From assembly GCA_902475855.1 (NCBI GenBank), contig CABSBF010000088.1, positions 1-5,672 of the forward strand: 5,672 bases of DNA. Direction: 5' to 3'. The translations under genes were made by a program, and so were the position numbers. Below are positions 1-5,509 of the stretch, piece after piece. The notes under the pieces were generated by a model, which was not told the DNA's origin, made no database searches, and saw nothing but the letters and a program-made list of their open reading frames with translations. The stretch is from an uncultured Eubacteriales bacterium. GTDB taxonomy: Bacteria > Bacillota > Clostridia > Oscillospirales > Oscillospiraceae. How positions within the stretch are numbered: the stretch's first letter is position 1; each line of letters begins with the position of its first letter.

Positions 1-36
1 AATGTGCGAAGAACTGCTCAGCTGCCGGATTTTTTC

Positions 37-65
37 TTGCATTTTTACAAGATAACGAGTAAAAT
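37..65 (+). promoter_or_regulatory. Sigma-A-type promoter of the B12 uptake operon
   Basis: A -35 box TTGCAT (37-42) and a -10 box TAAAAT (60-65) are separated by exactly 17 bases, inside an AT-rich patch that stands out from the GC-rich DNA downstream. This would start transcription near 72, just ahead of the riboswitch aptamer whose first stem begins at 86. The match to the TTGACA/TATAAT consensus is good and the position is what a riboswitch leader needs. The 36 bases before it show no gene or clear hairpin; they may be the tail of an upstream intergenic region. Confidence 0.7.
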
Positions 66-85
66 AAAAAGGATCAAAATATTGT

Positions 86-190
86 GCAGCGCGGTCGGCG
101 GCGCCGGCGGCGGAACGGAGTGCGATGCTCCACGAGACGGTCACTGTGATGCCCGTAATTGCGGGATAAGTCAGATACGCCGGACGCTGC
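86..190 (+). promoter_or_regulatory. Cobalamin riboswitch aptamer
   Basis: The leader RNA reads as a compact cobalamin (B12) aptamer. The closing stem P1 is a perfect 6-bp pairing of GCAGCG (86-91) with CGCTGC (185-190). Inside it, CGGCG (96-100) can pair with CGCCG (178-182). The conserved core then appears in order: GGAAC (112-116), a GGAG/CTCC hairpin (117-120 with 128-131) whose loop contains TGCGA, the ACTGTGA element (143-149), a P6-like hairpin CCCG/CGGG (152-155 with 162-165), and the B12-box-like AAGTCAGATACGCC (168-181). The TTCGCC at about 200-205 could form the loop-loop contact with the TGCGA loop. Known B12 riboswitches repress uptake and synthesis genes when cobalamin is plentiful. 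The B12 box departs from the usual AGTCAGGAGACCTGCC, so the exact ligand (adenosyl-, methyl- or hydroxocobalamin) is not clear. Confidence 0.85.
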
Positions 191-213
191 GGCTTGGCCT
201 TCGCCATCCCCGG

Positions 214-238
214 GGCCGGCGCGTGAGTCAACACGGCC
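214..238 (+). promoter_or_regulatory. Possible antiterminator pairing of the B12 riboswitch
   Basis: GGCCG (214-218) is complementary to CGGCC (234-238), which is the 5' arm of the terminator hairpin. The two pairings cannot form together. The same upstream GGCC lies next to the GGCC(TTCGCC...) segment that would take part in the ligand-stabilised loop contact. A simple inferred model is that without B12 this pairing forms and the operon is read, while with B12 it is sequestered and the terminator forms. The pairing is seen in the sequence; the switching model is inference. Confidence 0.45.
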
Positions 239-256
239 GAATCGGGCCGTGTTTTT
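231..256 (+). terminator. Rho-independent terminator of the riboswitch expression platform
   Basis: ACACGGCC (231-238) pairs perfectly with GGCCGTGT (245-252) around a GAATCG loop and runs directly into a T tract (252-256). It lies between the aptamer and the first gene, whose ribosome binding site begins at 273, so it acts as a premature terminator controlling the whole operon. The ribosome binding site is outside the hairpin, which points to control of transcription rather than of translation start. Confidence 0.85.
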
Positions 257-284
257 GCTTTGAGCTTATATCAGAGGTGTGATG

Positions 285-1049
285 ATGAAAAATTGGCTGA
301 AAAAACATAAATGGAAGATTCTGATTCTGCTGCTGATTATTGCAGTTTTGGCGGCGGCATTCTGGTATGGGGGCAATGCGCCCGGAGCTCGCGGCTGGAA
401 ACCGGAAACTCCGTCGGAAAGCCAAAGTGAGGCTTCCTCCGGTGATACAACTCCTGCCACGGAAGAGAGCAGCGTCGCTCCCTCCACGGAGATAGCGAGT
501 TCGGAAGCGCCGTCCTCCGAGCCGGATACTTCTGCTTCAGAGGAGCCAACAGAGCCAACTAAGGATCGCTATCAGACCGACCCTGTTCCGGAGGATAAAC
601 CAAAGCCAGTAGAGCCGGAAGAGGCGACGGTGGATACCACGACGACGCAGACTTGCACGCTCAGCATTACTTGCGGAACAATCCTGAACAATATGGATCT
701 CTGTGACCCGGATAAGGTGGGCATCGTTCCTTCCAATGGCGTGATTCTTGCTACGACCACCTGTTCTTTCTCCGCAGGAGAGAGCGTCTTTGACCTTTTG
801 CAGCGTATTTGCCGTGAGTACGGAATCCATCTGGAAGCAAGCTGGACACCGGCGTATAACTCCGCGTATGTGGAGGGAATCGCCAATCTCTATGAATTTG
901 ATGTCGGAAGCGGCTCCGGCTGGATGTACAAGGTCAACGGCTGGTTTCCAAATTACGGCTGCTCGCGTTATGAGATTCAGCCGGGTGATGAGATATGCTT
1001 TGTCTATACCTGCAATTATGGGAAGGACGTCGGGGGTTCTGTAGGATAA
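285..1049 (+). CDS. Membrane-anchored DUF4430/transcobalamin-like protein
   Basis: This 254-residue protein probably sits on the outside of the membrane and helps capture cobalamin or another corrinoid for the ECF transporter encoded next to it. A basic N-terminus (KKHKWK) leads into a hydrophobic helix (about residues 11-28) with no lipobox cysteine, so it is likely a signal anchor. Residues about 35-120 are a low-complexity Ser/Thr/Pro/Glu linker that would reach across the cell wall. Residues about 124-254 form a globular domain with the features of DUF4430, related to the C-terminal domain of animal transcobalamin and intrinsic factor: GESVFDLLQR (165-174), an aromatic-rich NSAYVEGIANLYEF stretch, then SGWMYKVNGWFPNYG (211-225) and PGDE (233-236). 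The domain has eight cysteines (124, 130, 140, 160, 176, 226, 238, 243), some possibly disulfide-bonded. I chose ATG 285 because AGAGG (273-277) lies 7 bases upstream; ATG 282 and GTG 279 are in frame but closer. The gap to the next gene is 20 bases. The family call is firm; the corrinoid-binding role is inferred from family and context. Confidence 0.85.
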   Translation: MKNWLKKHKWKILILLLIIAVLAAAFWYGGNAPGARGWKPETPSESQSEASSGDTTPATEESSVAPSTEIASSEAPSSEPDTSASEEPTEPTKDRYQTDPVPEDKPKPVEPEEATVDTTTTQTCTLSITCGTILNNMDLCDPDKVGIVPSNGVILATTTCSFSAGESVFDLLQRICREYGIHLEASWTPAYNSAYVEGIANLYEFDVGSGSGWMYKVNGWFPNYGCSRYEIQPGDEICFVYTCNYGKDVGGSVG

Positions 1050-1069
1050 TCCAACGAAGGAGAATAACC

Positions 1070-1960
1070 ATGCGCGATACCTTTTCCCGCTGTCATCCGG
1101 CAGTCAATTTCCTGTATTTTACTCTGGTGCTGCTGTTCTCCATGATTTTCCGGCACCCGGTGAGCCTTGCGGTCTCTCTGCTGTGCGCCTGTGCGTATGC
1201 GACACTGCTTGGCGGCAGGAGCGCCCTGCGCTTTCAGCTTCGCTGGATGCTGCCTGTTATGCTGCTGGCTGCGATTGTCAACCCGGCCTTCAATCACTAT
1301 GGCGTGACGATTCTGGCCTACTTTCCGAACGGTAACCCGCTGACGCTGGAGAGCATGCTCTATGGGCTTGCCGCAGCTGCGATGCTGGCGGCGGTACTGA
1401 TGTGGTTTTACTGCTACAATGCCGTCGTGACTTCAGATAAGTTTGTTTATCTGTTTGGCCGCGTGATCCCGGCGCTTTCGCTGGTTCTGAGTATGGCGCT
1501 GCGCTTTGTCCCGCGGTTCAAGCAGCAGTTCAGTGTCGTTGCCGATGCTCAGCGCTGCCTTGGACGTGACGTTTCTTCCGGGAAGCTGTACAGCCGCCTG
1601 AAAACAGCATTGAGAGTTTTCTCCATCGTTATCACTTGGGCATTGGAAAATGCAATCACAACAGCGGAAAGTATGCGCAGCCGCGGCTACGGCGAGCCGG
1701 GACGCACGGCCTTTTCCATCTACCGTTTTGACGCCCGCGACCGCGCACTGATGCTCTGGCTGACGTTCTGCGGTGTCTACGTTGCGGCGGGCGCGCTGGC
1801 GCATGGTATGTCTTTTACCTATAGCCCCATGCTGCGGGGGACTCCTTGGCTGCCCATCACGGTCAGCTTTCAGCTAGTCTATCTGCTTCTGTGCCTGACG
1901 CCGGTGCTGATGGAATGCTATTCCCGTCTGATCTGGCGGAAACGCGAAGCGAGGATCTAA
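1070..1960 (+). CDS. ecfT: ECF transporter transmembrane component T (EcfT/CbiQ family)
   Basis: This 296-residue integral membrane protein is the scaffold of an energy-coupling factor transporter, linking the two ATPases to the S component. Hydrophobic segments lie at about residues 13-28, 31-48, 58-72, 95-118, 131-148, 228-246 and 264-284. The long polar stretch at about 149-225 matches the coupling helices of EcfT. It contains AQRCLGRD (160-167), where most EcfT proteins have an AQxARG motif, and AESMRSRGYGEPGRT (199-213), matching the second Xaa-Arg-Gly motif. The arginine of the first motif is replaced by leucine (L164). I recall related B12-linked T proteins that also lack it, so it may be a subfamily trait. 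The start is ATG 1070, because GAAGGAG (1056-1062) lies 7 bases upstream; longer in-frame starts would run back into the previous gene. The gene ends two bases before the next start, so translation of the two is probably coupled. Being encoded with its own A and S parts makes this a dedicated, not shared, ECF module. Confidence 0.93.
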   Translation: MRDTFSRCHPAVNFLYFTLVLLFSMIFRHPVSLAVSLLCACAYATLLGGRSALRFQLRWMLPVMLLAAIVNPAFNHYGVTILAYFPNGNPLTLESMLYGLAAAAMLAAVLMWFYCYNAVVTSDKFVYLFGRVIPALSLVLSMALRFVPRFKQQFSVVADAQRCLGRDVSSGKLYSRLKTALRVFSIVITWALENAITTAESMRSRGYGEPGRTAFSIYRFDARDRALMLWLTFCGVYVAAGALAHGMSFTYSPMLRGTPWLPITVSFQLVYLLLCLTPVLMECYSRLIWRKREARI

Positions 1961-1962
1961 AA

Positions 1963-4596
1963 ATGCAGGATATTTTCAATATTTCGGAATTCAGTTTTCA
2001 ATATCCGGAGCAGGAACACTTTGCTCTTCATAAAGTGTCACTTTCTGTTGCGCAGGGTGAATTTATGGTTCTTTGCGGGCCTTCCGGCTGCGGGAAATCG
2101 ACGCTTTTGCGCCAACTCAAGACCGTTCTTGCACCGCACGGGATCAAAAGCGGAGAAATTCTTTTCTGCGGAGAATCCCTTGCACAGGTTTCGGCGCGCC
2201 GGCAGTCGGCTGAAATTGGCTTTGTCCAGCAGTCACCGGATGCCCAGATCGTTACGGACAAGGTGTGGCATGAGCTTGCTTTTGGGTTGGAAAGCCTTGG
2301 CTGTGACACACCGACCATCCGCCGCCGCGTGGCGGAGATGGCTTCTTTTTTTGGCATTCAGGATTGGTTCTATCGTGATGTTGTATCGCTTTCCGGCGGG
2401 CAAAAGCAGCTTTTGAATCTTGCTGCCGTGATGGTCATGCAGCCGAAAGTCCTGGTTCTTGATGAACCGACCAGCCAGCTTGACCCGATTGCGGCCTCTG
2501 ACTTTCTTGCTGTTCTGGGTAAGATCAACCGGGAGCTTGGAACGACCATTCTCCTGACGGAGCACCGTCTTGAAGAAGCACTGCCGCTGGCTGGCAGTGT
2601 CGCGGTGCTGGAGGAGGGGGAGGTCGTCTGCTGCGGAACGGCGAACGAGGTTGGACGCAGTCTTCGTGCGCGTGGGAGCGGCATGTTTTTGGCAATGCCT
2701 GCCGCGATGCGCATCTGGGCAAGCGTGGACAGTGACAGTGCCTGCCCTGTTACTGTCCGAGACGGCCGTGAATTCCTGCACGAGCGGTGCGCATCTCACC
2801 CGACGGCGCCGCTTCCGCCGGAGAGAATCCCACCGCACGGGGAAACAGTTCTGCGCGCACAGGATGCATGGTTTTCCTACGAGAAAAACGCGCCGGATGT
2901 GGTCAAGGGACTTAATCTGGAAATCGGAAAAGGGGAGTTTGTTGCACTCCTTGGCGGAAACGGCGCCGGAAAAACAACAAGCCTGCGCCTGCTTGCAGGA
3001 CTTCTTAAGCCATACCGCGGGGAGGTCGGCAAGATCGGAACGCTGGCACTTCTGCCGCAGGATCCGCAGTCTCTCTTCGTCAAAAAGACTGTGCGGGAAG
3101 ACTTGCTTGAGGTATTTGACGGGCGCTCCGTTCCGCGCTATGCGCAGGAGGAGGCCGTAGCAGGAGCAGTTTCGCTCTGCTGCCTTGGGGAACTTCTTGA
3201 CCGTCATCCCTACGATCTTTCCGGCGGAGAGCAGCAGCGTGCTGCACTGTGCAAGCTGCTTCTGATCCGGCCGGATATCCTTCTTCTGGACGAACCAACC
3301 AAGGGGCTGGATGCGGAGTTCAAGCAGCAACTTGCGCAGATCCTTCAGAAACTGACATGCAGCGGCGTTACGGTTCTGATGGTCAGCCACGATGTGGAAT
3401 TCTGCGCCCGCTATGCGCATCGCTGTGCGCTTTTCTTTGACGGAAACATTGTCACACAGTCCTCGCCCCGCACGTTCTTCTCGGGGAACAGTTTTTATAC
3501 CACCTCTGCTAACCGGATGGCGCGGGAACTTTTCCCGGATGCGGTTACAGCAGAAGATGTGATTGCCTGCATCAGAGGAAATTCTCCTCCGGAGACGGAG
3601 CTCCCGCCTGAGGCTGCTTCACTGCCGGAGCCGCAGTGTCGAAGCGCCGCATGGCAGCCACCGAGACTTCCGTTGTGGCGGAAAATTATAGCTGTGGCAG
3701 CCGGGCTTGTTGCGCTTGTCATTTTCCTTCAGGCAATTGGAAAAACAGATCTGACCGCTTTGATCGGTGGGGGAGTGCTGAATGCGCTTGCCAGAAATCA
3801 GCTTCTGATGTATGCGGTGTTTATTGCTGCTCTGTTTGTTCTTGTGACGGCAATCGGAAGGCGCTCTCCGCCGCCTCTTTACCGGCGCGAAAAGAAAAAA
3901 CTGGAGAAGCGGACGCTCGCGGCGGCGATTATGATCGTGCTGTTGATCCCCGTAACCCTCTATGTGGGAACACATTATCTCGGCAATCGCAAATATTACT
4001 TCACATCCCTGCTGGTACTTCTGGAGTGTATGTTGCCGTTTTTCCTTGTATTTGAGGGACGAAAGCCGCAGGCACGGGAGTTGGTTATCATCGCGGTTCT
4101 GTGCGCTATGAGTGTTGCGGGGCGCGCTGCATTTTTCATGCTGCCGCAGTTCAAACCGGTGCTGGCGCTGACCGTCATCTCCGGCGTTGCATTCGGCGGC
4201 GAATCCGGATTTTTGGTTGGTGCGATGTCCATGCTTCTGTCAAATATTTTCTTTTCACAGGGGCCATGGACGCCATATCAGATGTTTGCAATGGGACTGA
4301 TCGGCTTTCTGGCGGGGATTCTGTTCCGCAAAGGGCTGCTTCGCCGCACACGCGGCGCGCTTGCGGTGTTCGGTGCAATTACCGCCATTGTGATCTATGG
4401 CGGTATTATGAATGCGGCCTCCGCACTGCTTGCCGCGCAGGAGATCAACTGGAAGACCTTTTTGACCTACTATGTTTCCGGATTCAGCATGGACTGCATT
4501 CACGCTGCGGCAACGGTTCTGTTCCTTTTGGTCTTGGCCGAACCGATGCTGGAAAAATTAGATCGGATCAAAGTGAAGTACGGAATGATCGAATAA
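1963..4596 (+). CDS. ECF transporter fusion: two ATPases plus S component (A-A'-S)
   Basis: This 877-residue protein carries three ECF transporter parts in one chain and would power import of the substrate, probably cobalamin. The first ATPase (about 4-235) has Walker A GPSGCGKST (39-47), Q-loop QQSPDAQIV (89-97), signature LSGGQ (143-147), Walker B with LDEPT (166-170, catalytic E168) and switch histidine H201. A Pro-rich linker (about 255-292) follows. The second ATPase (about 296-510) has Walker A GGNGAGKT (331-338), Q-loop Q366, signature LSGGE (419-423), Walker B LDEPT (442-446, E444) and H476. Both sites look catalytically complete. A second Pro/Glu-rich linker (about 541-570) joins the membrane part. 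This has hydrophobic segments near 574-592, 613-631, 652-670 and 680-698, then the S-component core (about 703-860). The core contains VAGRAAFFMLPQFKP (718-732), GESGFLVGAMS (746-756) and SQGPWTPYQMF (765-775), which I recognise from B12-associated S components. The start is ATG 1963, two bases after the T gene's stop; an in-frame ATG at 1846 lies inside that gene and adds no domain. The substrate is inferred; alpha-ribazole or dimethylbenzimidazole (CblT-type) is an alternative. Confidence 0.92.
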   Translation: MQDIFNISEFSFQYPEQEHFALHKVSLSVAQGEFMVLCGPSGCGKSTLLRQLKTVLAPHGIKSGEILFCGESLAQVSARRQSAEIGFVQQSPDAQIVTDKVWHELAFGLESLGCDTPTIRRRVAEMASFFGIQDWFYRDVVSLSGGQKQLLNLAAVMVMQPKVLVLDEPTSQLDPIAASDFLAVLGKINRELGTTILLTEHRLEEALPLAGSVAVLEEGEVVCCGTANEVGRSLRARGSGMFLAMPAAMRIWASVDSDSACPVTVRDGREFLHERCASHPTAPLPPERIPPHGETVLRAQDAWFSYEKNAPDVVKGLNLEIGKGEFVALLGGNGAGKTTSLRLLAGLLKPYRGEVGKIGTLALLPQDPQSLFVKKTVREDLLEVFDGRSVPRYAQEEAVAGAVSLCCLGELLDRHPYDLSGGEQQRAALCKLLLIRPDILLLDEPTKGLDAEFKQQLAQILQKLTCSGVTVLMVSHDVEFCARYAHRCALFFDGNIVTQSSPRTFFSGNSFYTTSANRMARELFPDAVTAEDVIACIRGNSPPETELPPEAASLPEPQCRSAAWQPPRLPLWRKIIAVAAGLVALVIFLQAIGKTDLTALIGGGVLNALARNQLLMYAVFIAALFVLVTAIGRRSPPPLYRREKKKLEKRTLAAAIMIVLLIPVTLYVGTHYLGNRKYYFTSLLVLLECMLPFFLVFEGRKPQARELVIIAVLCAMSVAGRAAFFMLPQFKPVLALTVISGVAFGGESGFLVGAMSMLLSNIFFSQGPWTPYQMFAMGLIGFLAGILFRKGLLRRTRGALAVFGAITAIVIYGGIMNAASALLAAQEINWKTFLTYYVSGFSMDCIHAAATVLFLLVLAEPMLEKLDRIKVKYGMIE

Positions 4597-4658
4597 AGAG
4601 AAATATTAACAGGATGCCTGTGCTGCAAAAATTCCTGTGCAGGACAAGCTGTGTAAAT

Positions 4659-4707
4659 GCAGAAAACCGAGCGAGCGCCTCTCCGAGGCATTCGTTCGGT
4701 TTTCTGC
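4659..4707 (+). terminator. Long hairpin, probable terminator of the B12 uptake operon
   Basis: GCAGAAAACCGA (4659-4670) pairs perfectly with TCGGTTTTCTGC (4696-4707). Inside this, GCGAGCGCCTC (4671-4681) pairs with GAGGCATTCGT (4685-4695) with one mismatch and two G-U pairs, leaving a 3-base loop. The nearly continuous 23-bp stem has T-rich sequence in its 3' arm and TTTGCT after it, and A-rich sequence in its 5' arm. It starts 62 bases after the stop codon of the fusion gene. The tract after the stem is weak, so the AAAACCGA/TCGGTTTT portion with its internal T run may be the working part. It could also stop transcripts arriving from the opposite strand. Confidence 0.65.
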
Positions 4708-4798
4708 TTTGCTGGAAGTTTCTGGGGCGACTACCCGTTGAAAGGAATTAAGATATCTGAATTCCGGCTTTGAAATAGCACATTGCTCCCTTAACAGA

Positions 4799-4838
4799 AA
4801 AGCCGAACTTATTCCTAACGGGAAACAAGTTCGGCTTT
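4799..4838 (-). terminator. tRNA-Val terminator, probably bidirectional
   Basis: AAAGCCGAACTT (4799-4810) and AAGTTCGGCTTT (4827-4838) form a perfect 12-bp stem with a 16-base loop. Read on the minus strand, the stem lies 7 bases beyond the CCA end of the tRNA gene and is followed by TTTTCTGTT (the stem's last bases plus flank), as expected for its terminator. On the plus strand the stem is followed by CTTTAT, so it could also catch read-through from the B12 operon. Confidence 0.75.
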
Positions 4839-4845
4839 CTTTATG

Positions 4846-4922
4846 TGGTGGAGACTAATGGACTCGAACCATCGACCTCCTGCGTGTGAAGCAGGCGCTC
4901 TAACCAGCTGAGCTAAGCCTCC
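4846..4922 (-). tRNA. tRNA-Val, anticodon CAC
   Basis: The minus strand folds into a complete 77-base cloverleaf including an encoded CCA end (4846-4848). The acceptor stem GGAGGCT/AGTCTCC has one G-U pair, the D stem is GCTC/GAGC, and the anticodon stem is CCTGC/GCAGG with loop TTCACAC. The T stem is GATGG/CCATT with loop TTCGAGT, and the discriminator base is A. The anticodon CAC (4886-4888) reads the valine codon GUG. It stands alone, transcribed convergently to the B12 operon and divergently from the downstream membrane-protein gene. Confidence 0.97.
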
Positions 4923-4934
4923 ATAGCGAGACTT

Positions 4935-4962
4935 ATTATACCATATTCTACTCAAAAATCAA
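4935..4962 (-). promoter_or_regulatory. Promoter of the tRNA-Val gene
   Basis: On the minus strand, TTGATT (4957-4962) and a perfect TATAAT (4935-4940) are separated by 16 bases, and the -10 box is preceded by TGG, giving the extended form TGnTATAAT. The -10 box ends 12 bases before the first base of the mature tRNA (4922), leaving room for a short 5' leader to be removed by RNase P. This is a strong sigma-A promoter, as expected for a stable RNA gene. Confidence 0.85.
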
Positions 4963-5007
4963 GGATTATTTTTAGGAACGTTAAAAAACTGCGGCGTGTA
5001 GGAAGAA

Positions 5008-5033
5008 GCGCGTTTCAAAAGAGGAATACGCGC
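5008..5033 (+). repeat. Inverted repeat in the leader of the small membrane-protein gene
   Basis: GCGCGT (5008-5013) pairs perfectly with ACGCGC (5028-5033), and TTC (5014-5016) can pair with GAA (5024-5026) if T5027 is bulged, leaving a 7-base AAAAGAG loop. It is not followed by a T tract, so it is unlikely to be a terminator. It lies 40 bases before the ATG at 5074 and could be an operator-like site or a leader hairpin. No function can be assigned. I could not identify a convincing promoter for the gene that follows. Confidence 0.4.
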
Positions 5034-5073
5034 GGAATGCAAGGCATAGGCTGTACACAAAGGAGGGAACGAA

Positions 5074-5478
5074 ATGAAAAAGAAAGGGAAGTCGGTTGTA
5101 AAAAAACACCGGGGCAGGGGATTGGCAATTCTGTGCATCGGCGCTCTGGCCTTGACGTTCGGATTGGCGGCTGTGTTTGCGGCGCTGATGGAGTGCGGGA
5201 CGATATCAGAGGAGAAAAGAGATCTGCTTGCTGCAATTACAGTGGGGTGCGTCAGCCTGGCTGCGTGCGCTGTTCTTTCAGCACGAACGGCGGAGAGAAA
5301 ACTGCTGCGGGGGATGCTGTGCGCGGCAGCATATGCAACGATGCTGCTGCTCTGCAATCTTCTGTTTTTTGGCGTGGGGTATGCAAAGGTGCTGCCGATC
5401 CTTTTGAGCATTCTGGCAGGGGGAGTTGCCGGAAGCGTTATTGGCAGCGTGAGAAAGAAGAAAAGAAAGTTTGGCTGA
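5074..5478 (+). CDS. Small four-helix membrane protein, TIGR04086/YrzE-like
   Basis: This 134-residue protein has a very basic N-terminus (MKKKGKSVVKKHRGRG) and four hydrophobic segments at about residues 17-38, 50-70, 78-99 and 105-125, then a basic tail (RKKKRK, 127-132). By the positive-inside rule both ends are cytoplasmic. The length, helix spacing, small-residue-rich helices (SILAGGVAGSVIG, 112-124) and the basic turn after the second helix (RTAERKLLRG, 71-80) resemble the TIGR04086 family (YrzE in Bacillus), whose function is unknown. The start is well supported: AGGAGGG (5061-5067) lies 6 bases before ATG 5074. A 156-codon frame overlapping it (5037-5507) is rejected because its product is unlike a folded protein. 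The gene is divergent from the tRNA and separated from the B12 operon by two hairpins, so it belongs to another unit, probably continuing past the window. The coding call is firm; the family match is from memory and moderate. Confidence 0.8.
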   Translation: MKKKGKSVVKKHRGRGLAILCIGALALTFGLAAVFAALMECGTISEEKRDLLAAITVGCVSLAACAVLSARTAERKLLRGMLCAAAYATMLLLCNLLFFGVGYAKVLPILLSILAGGVAGSVIGSVRKKKRKFG

Positions 5479-5509
5479 ATTCACAACGAGAGAATTGGCA
5501 AAACTGAAA

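Noticed and set aside
4..282. Plus-strand open frame of 92 codons across the leader
   Set aside because: It runs through the promoter, riboswitch aptamer and terminator; its composition is explained by the RNA structure and it has no convincing start.
995..1069. Longer start for the T component
   Set aside because: It would overlap the DUF4430 gene, whereas ATG 1070 has a strong GAAGGAG site 7 bases upstream and gives a normal EcfT N-terminus.
1846..1962. Longer start for the A-A'-S fusion gene
   Set aside because: The added 39 residues lie entirely within the T gene in another frame, carry no domain, and ATG 1963 begins a normal ATPase N-terminus directly after the T gene's stop.
2233..3420. 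Minus-strand open frame of 395 codons
   Set aside because: It is antisense to the two ATPase domains, which have every expected motif; the antisense product is basic and cysteine-rich with no recognisable domain, as usual for a shadow of GC-rich coding DNA.
4610..4645. Repeated CCTGTGC pair after the fusion gene
   Set aside because: A 7-base repeat occurring twice within about 20 bases is too short to call a repeat element, and no regulatory site is suggested by it.
4101..4751. Plus-strand open frame of 216 codons overlapping the S component
   Set aside because: It is a frame-shifted reading of the S-component gene and then passes through the terminator hairpin; the product is rich in Arg and Cys with no hydrophobic pattern.
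5037..5507. Plus-strand open frame of 156 codons overlapping the small membrane protein
   Set aside because: The alternative frame (5074-5478) has a strong ribosome binding site and four clear transmembrane helices, while this one gives a low-complexity Gly/Cys/Arg product.
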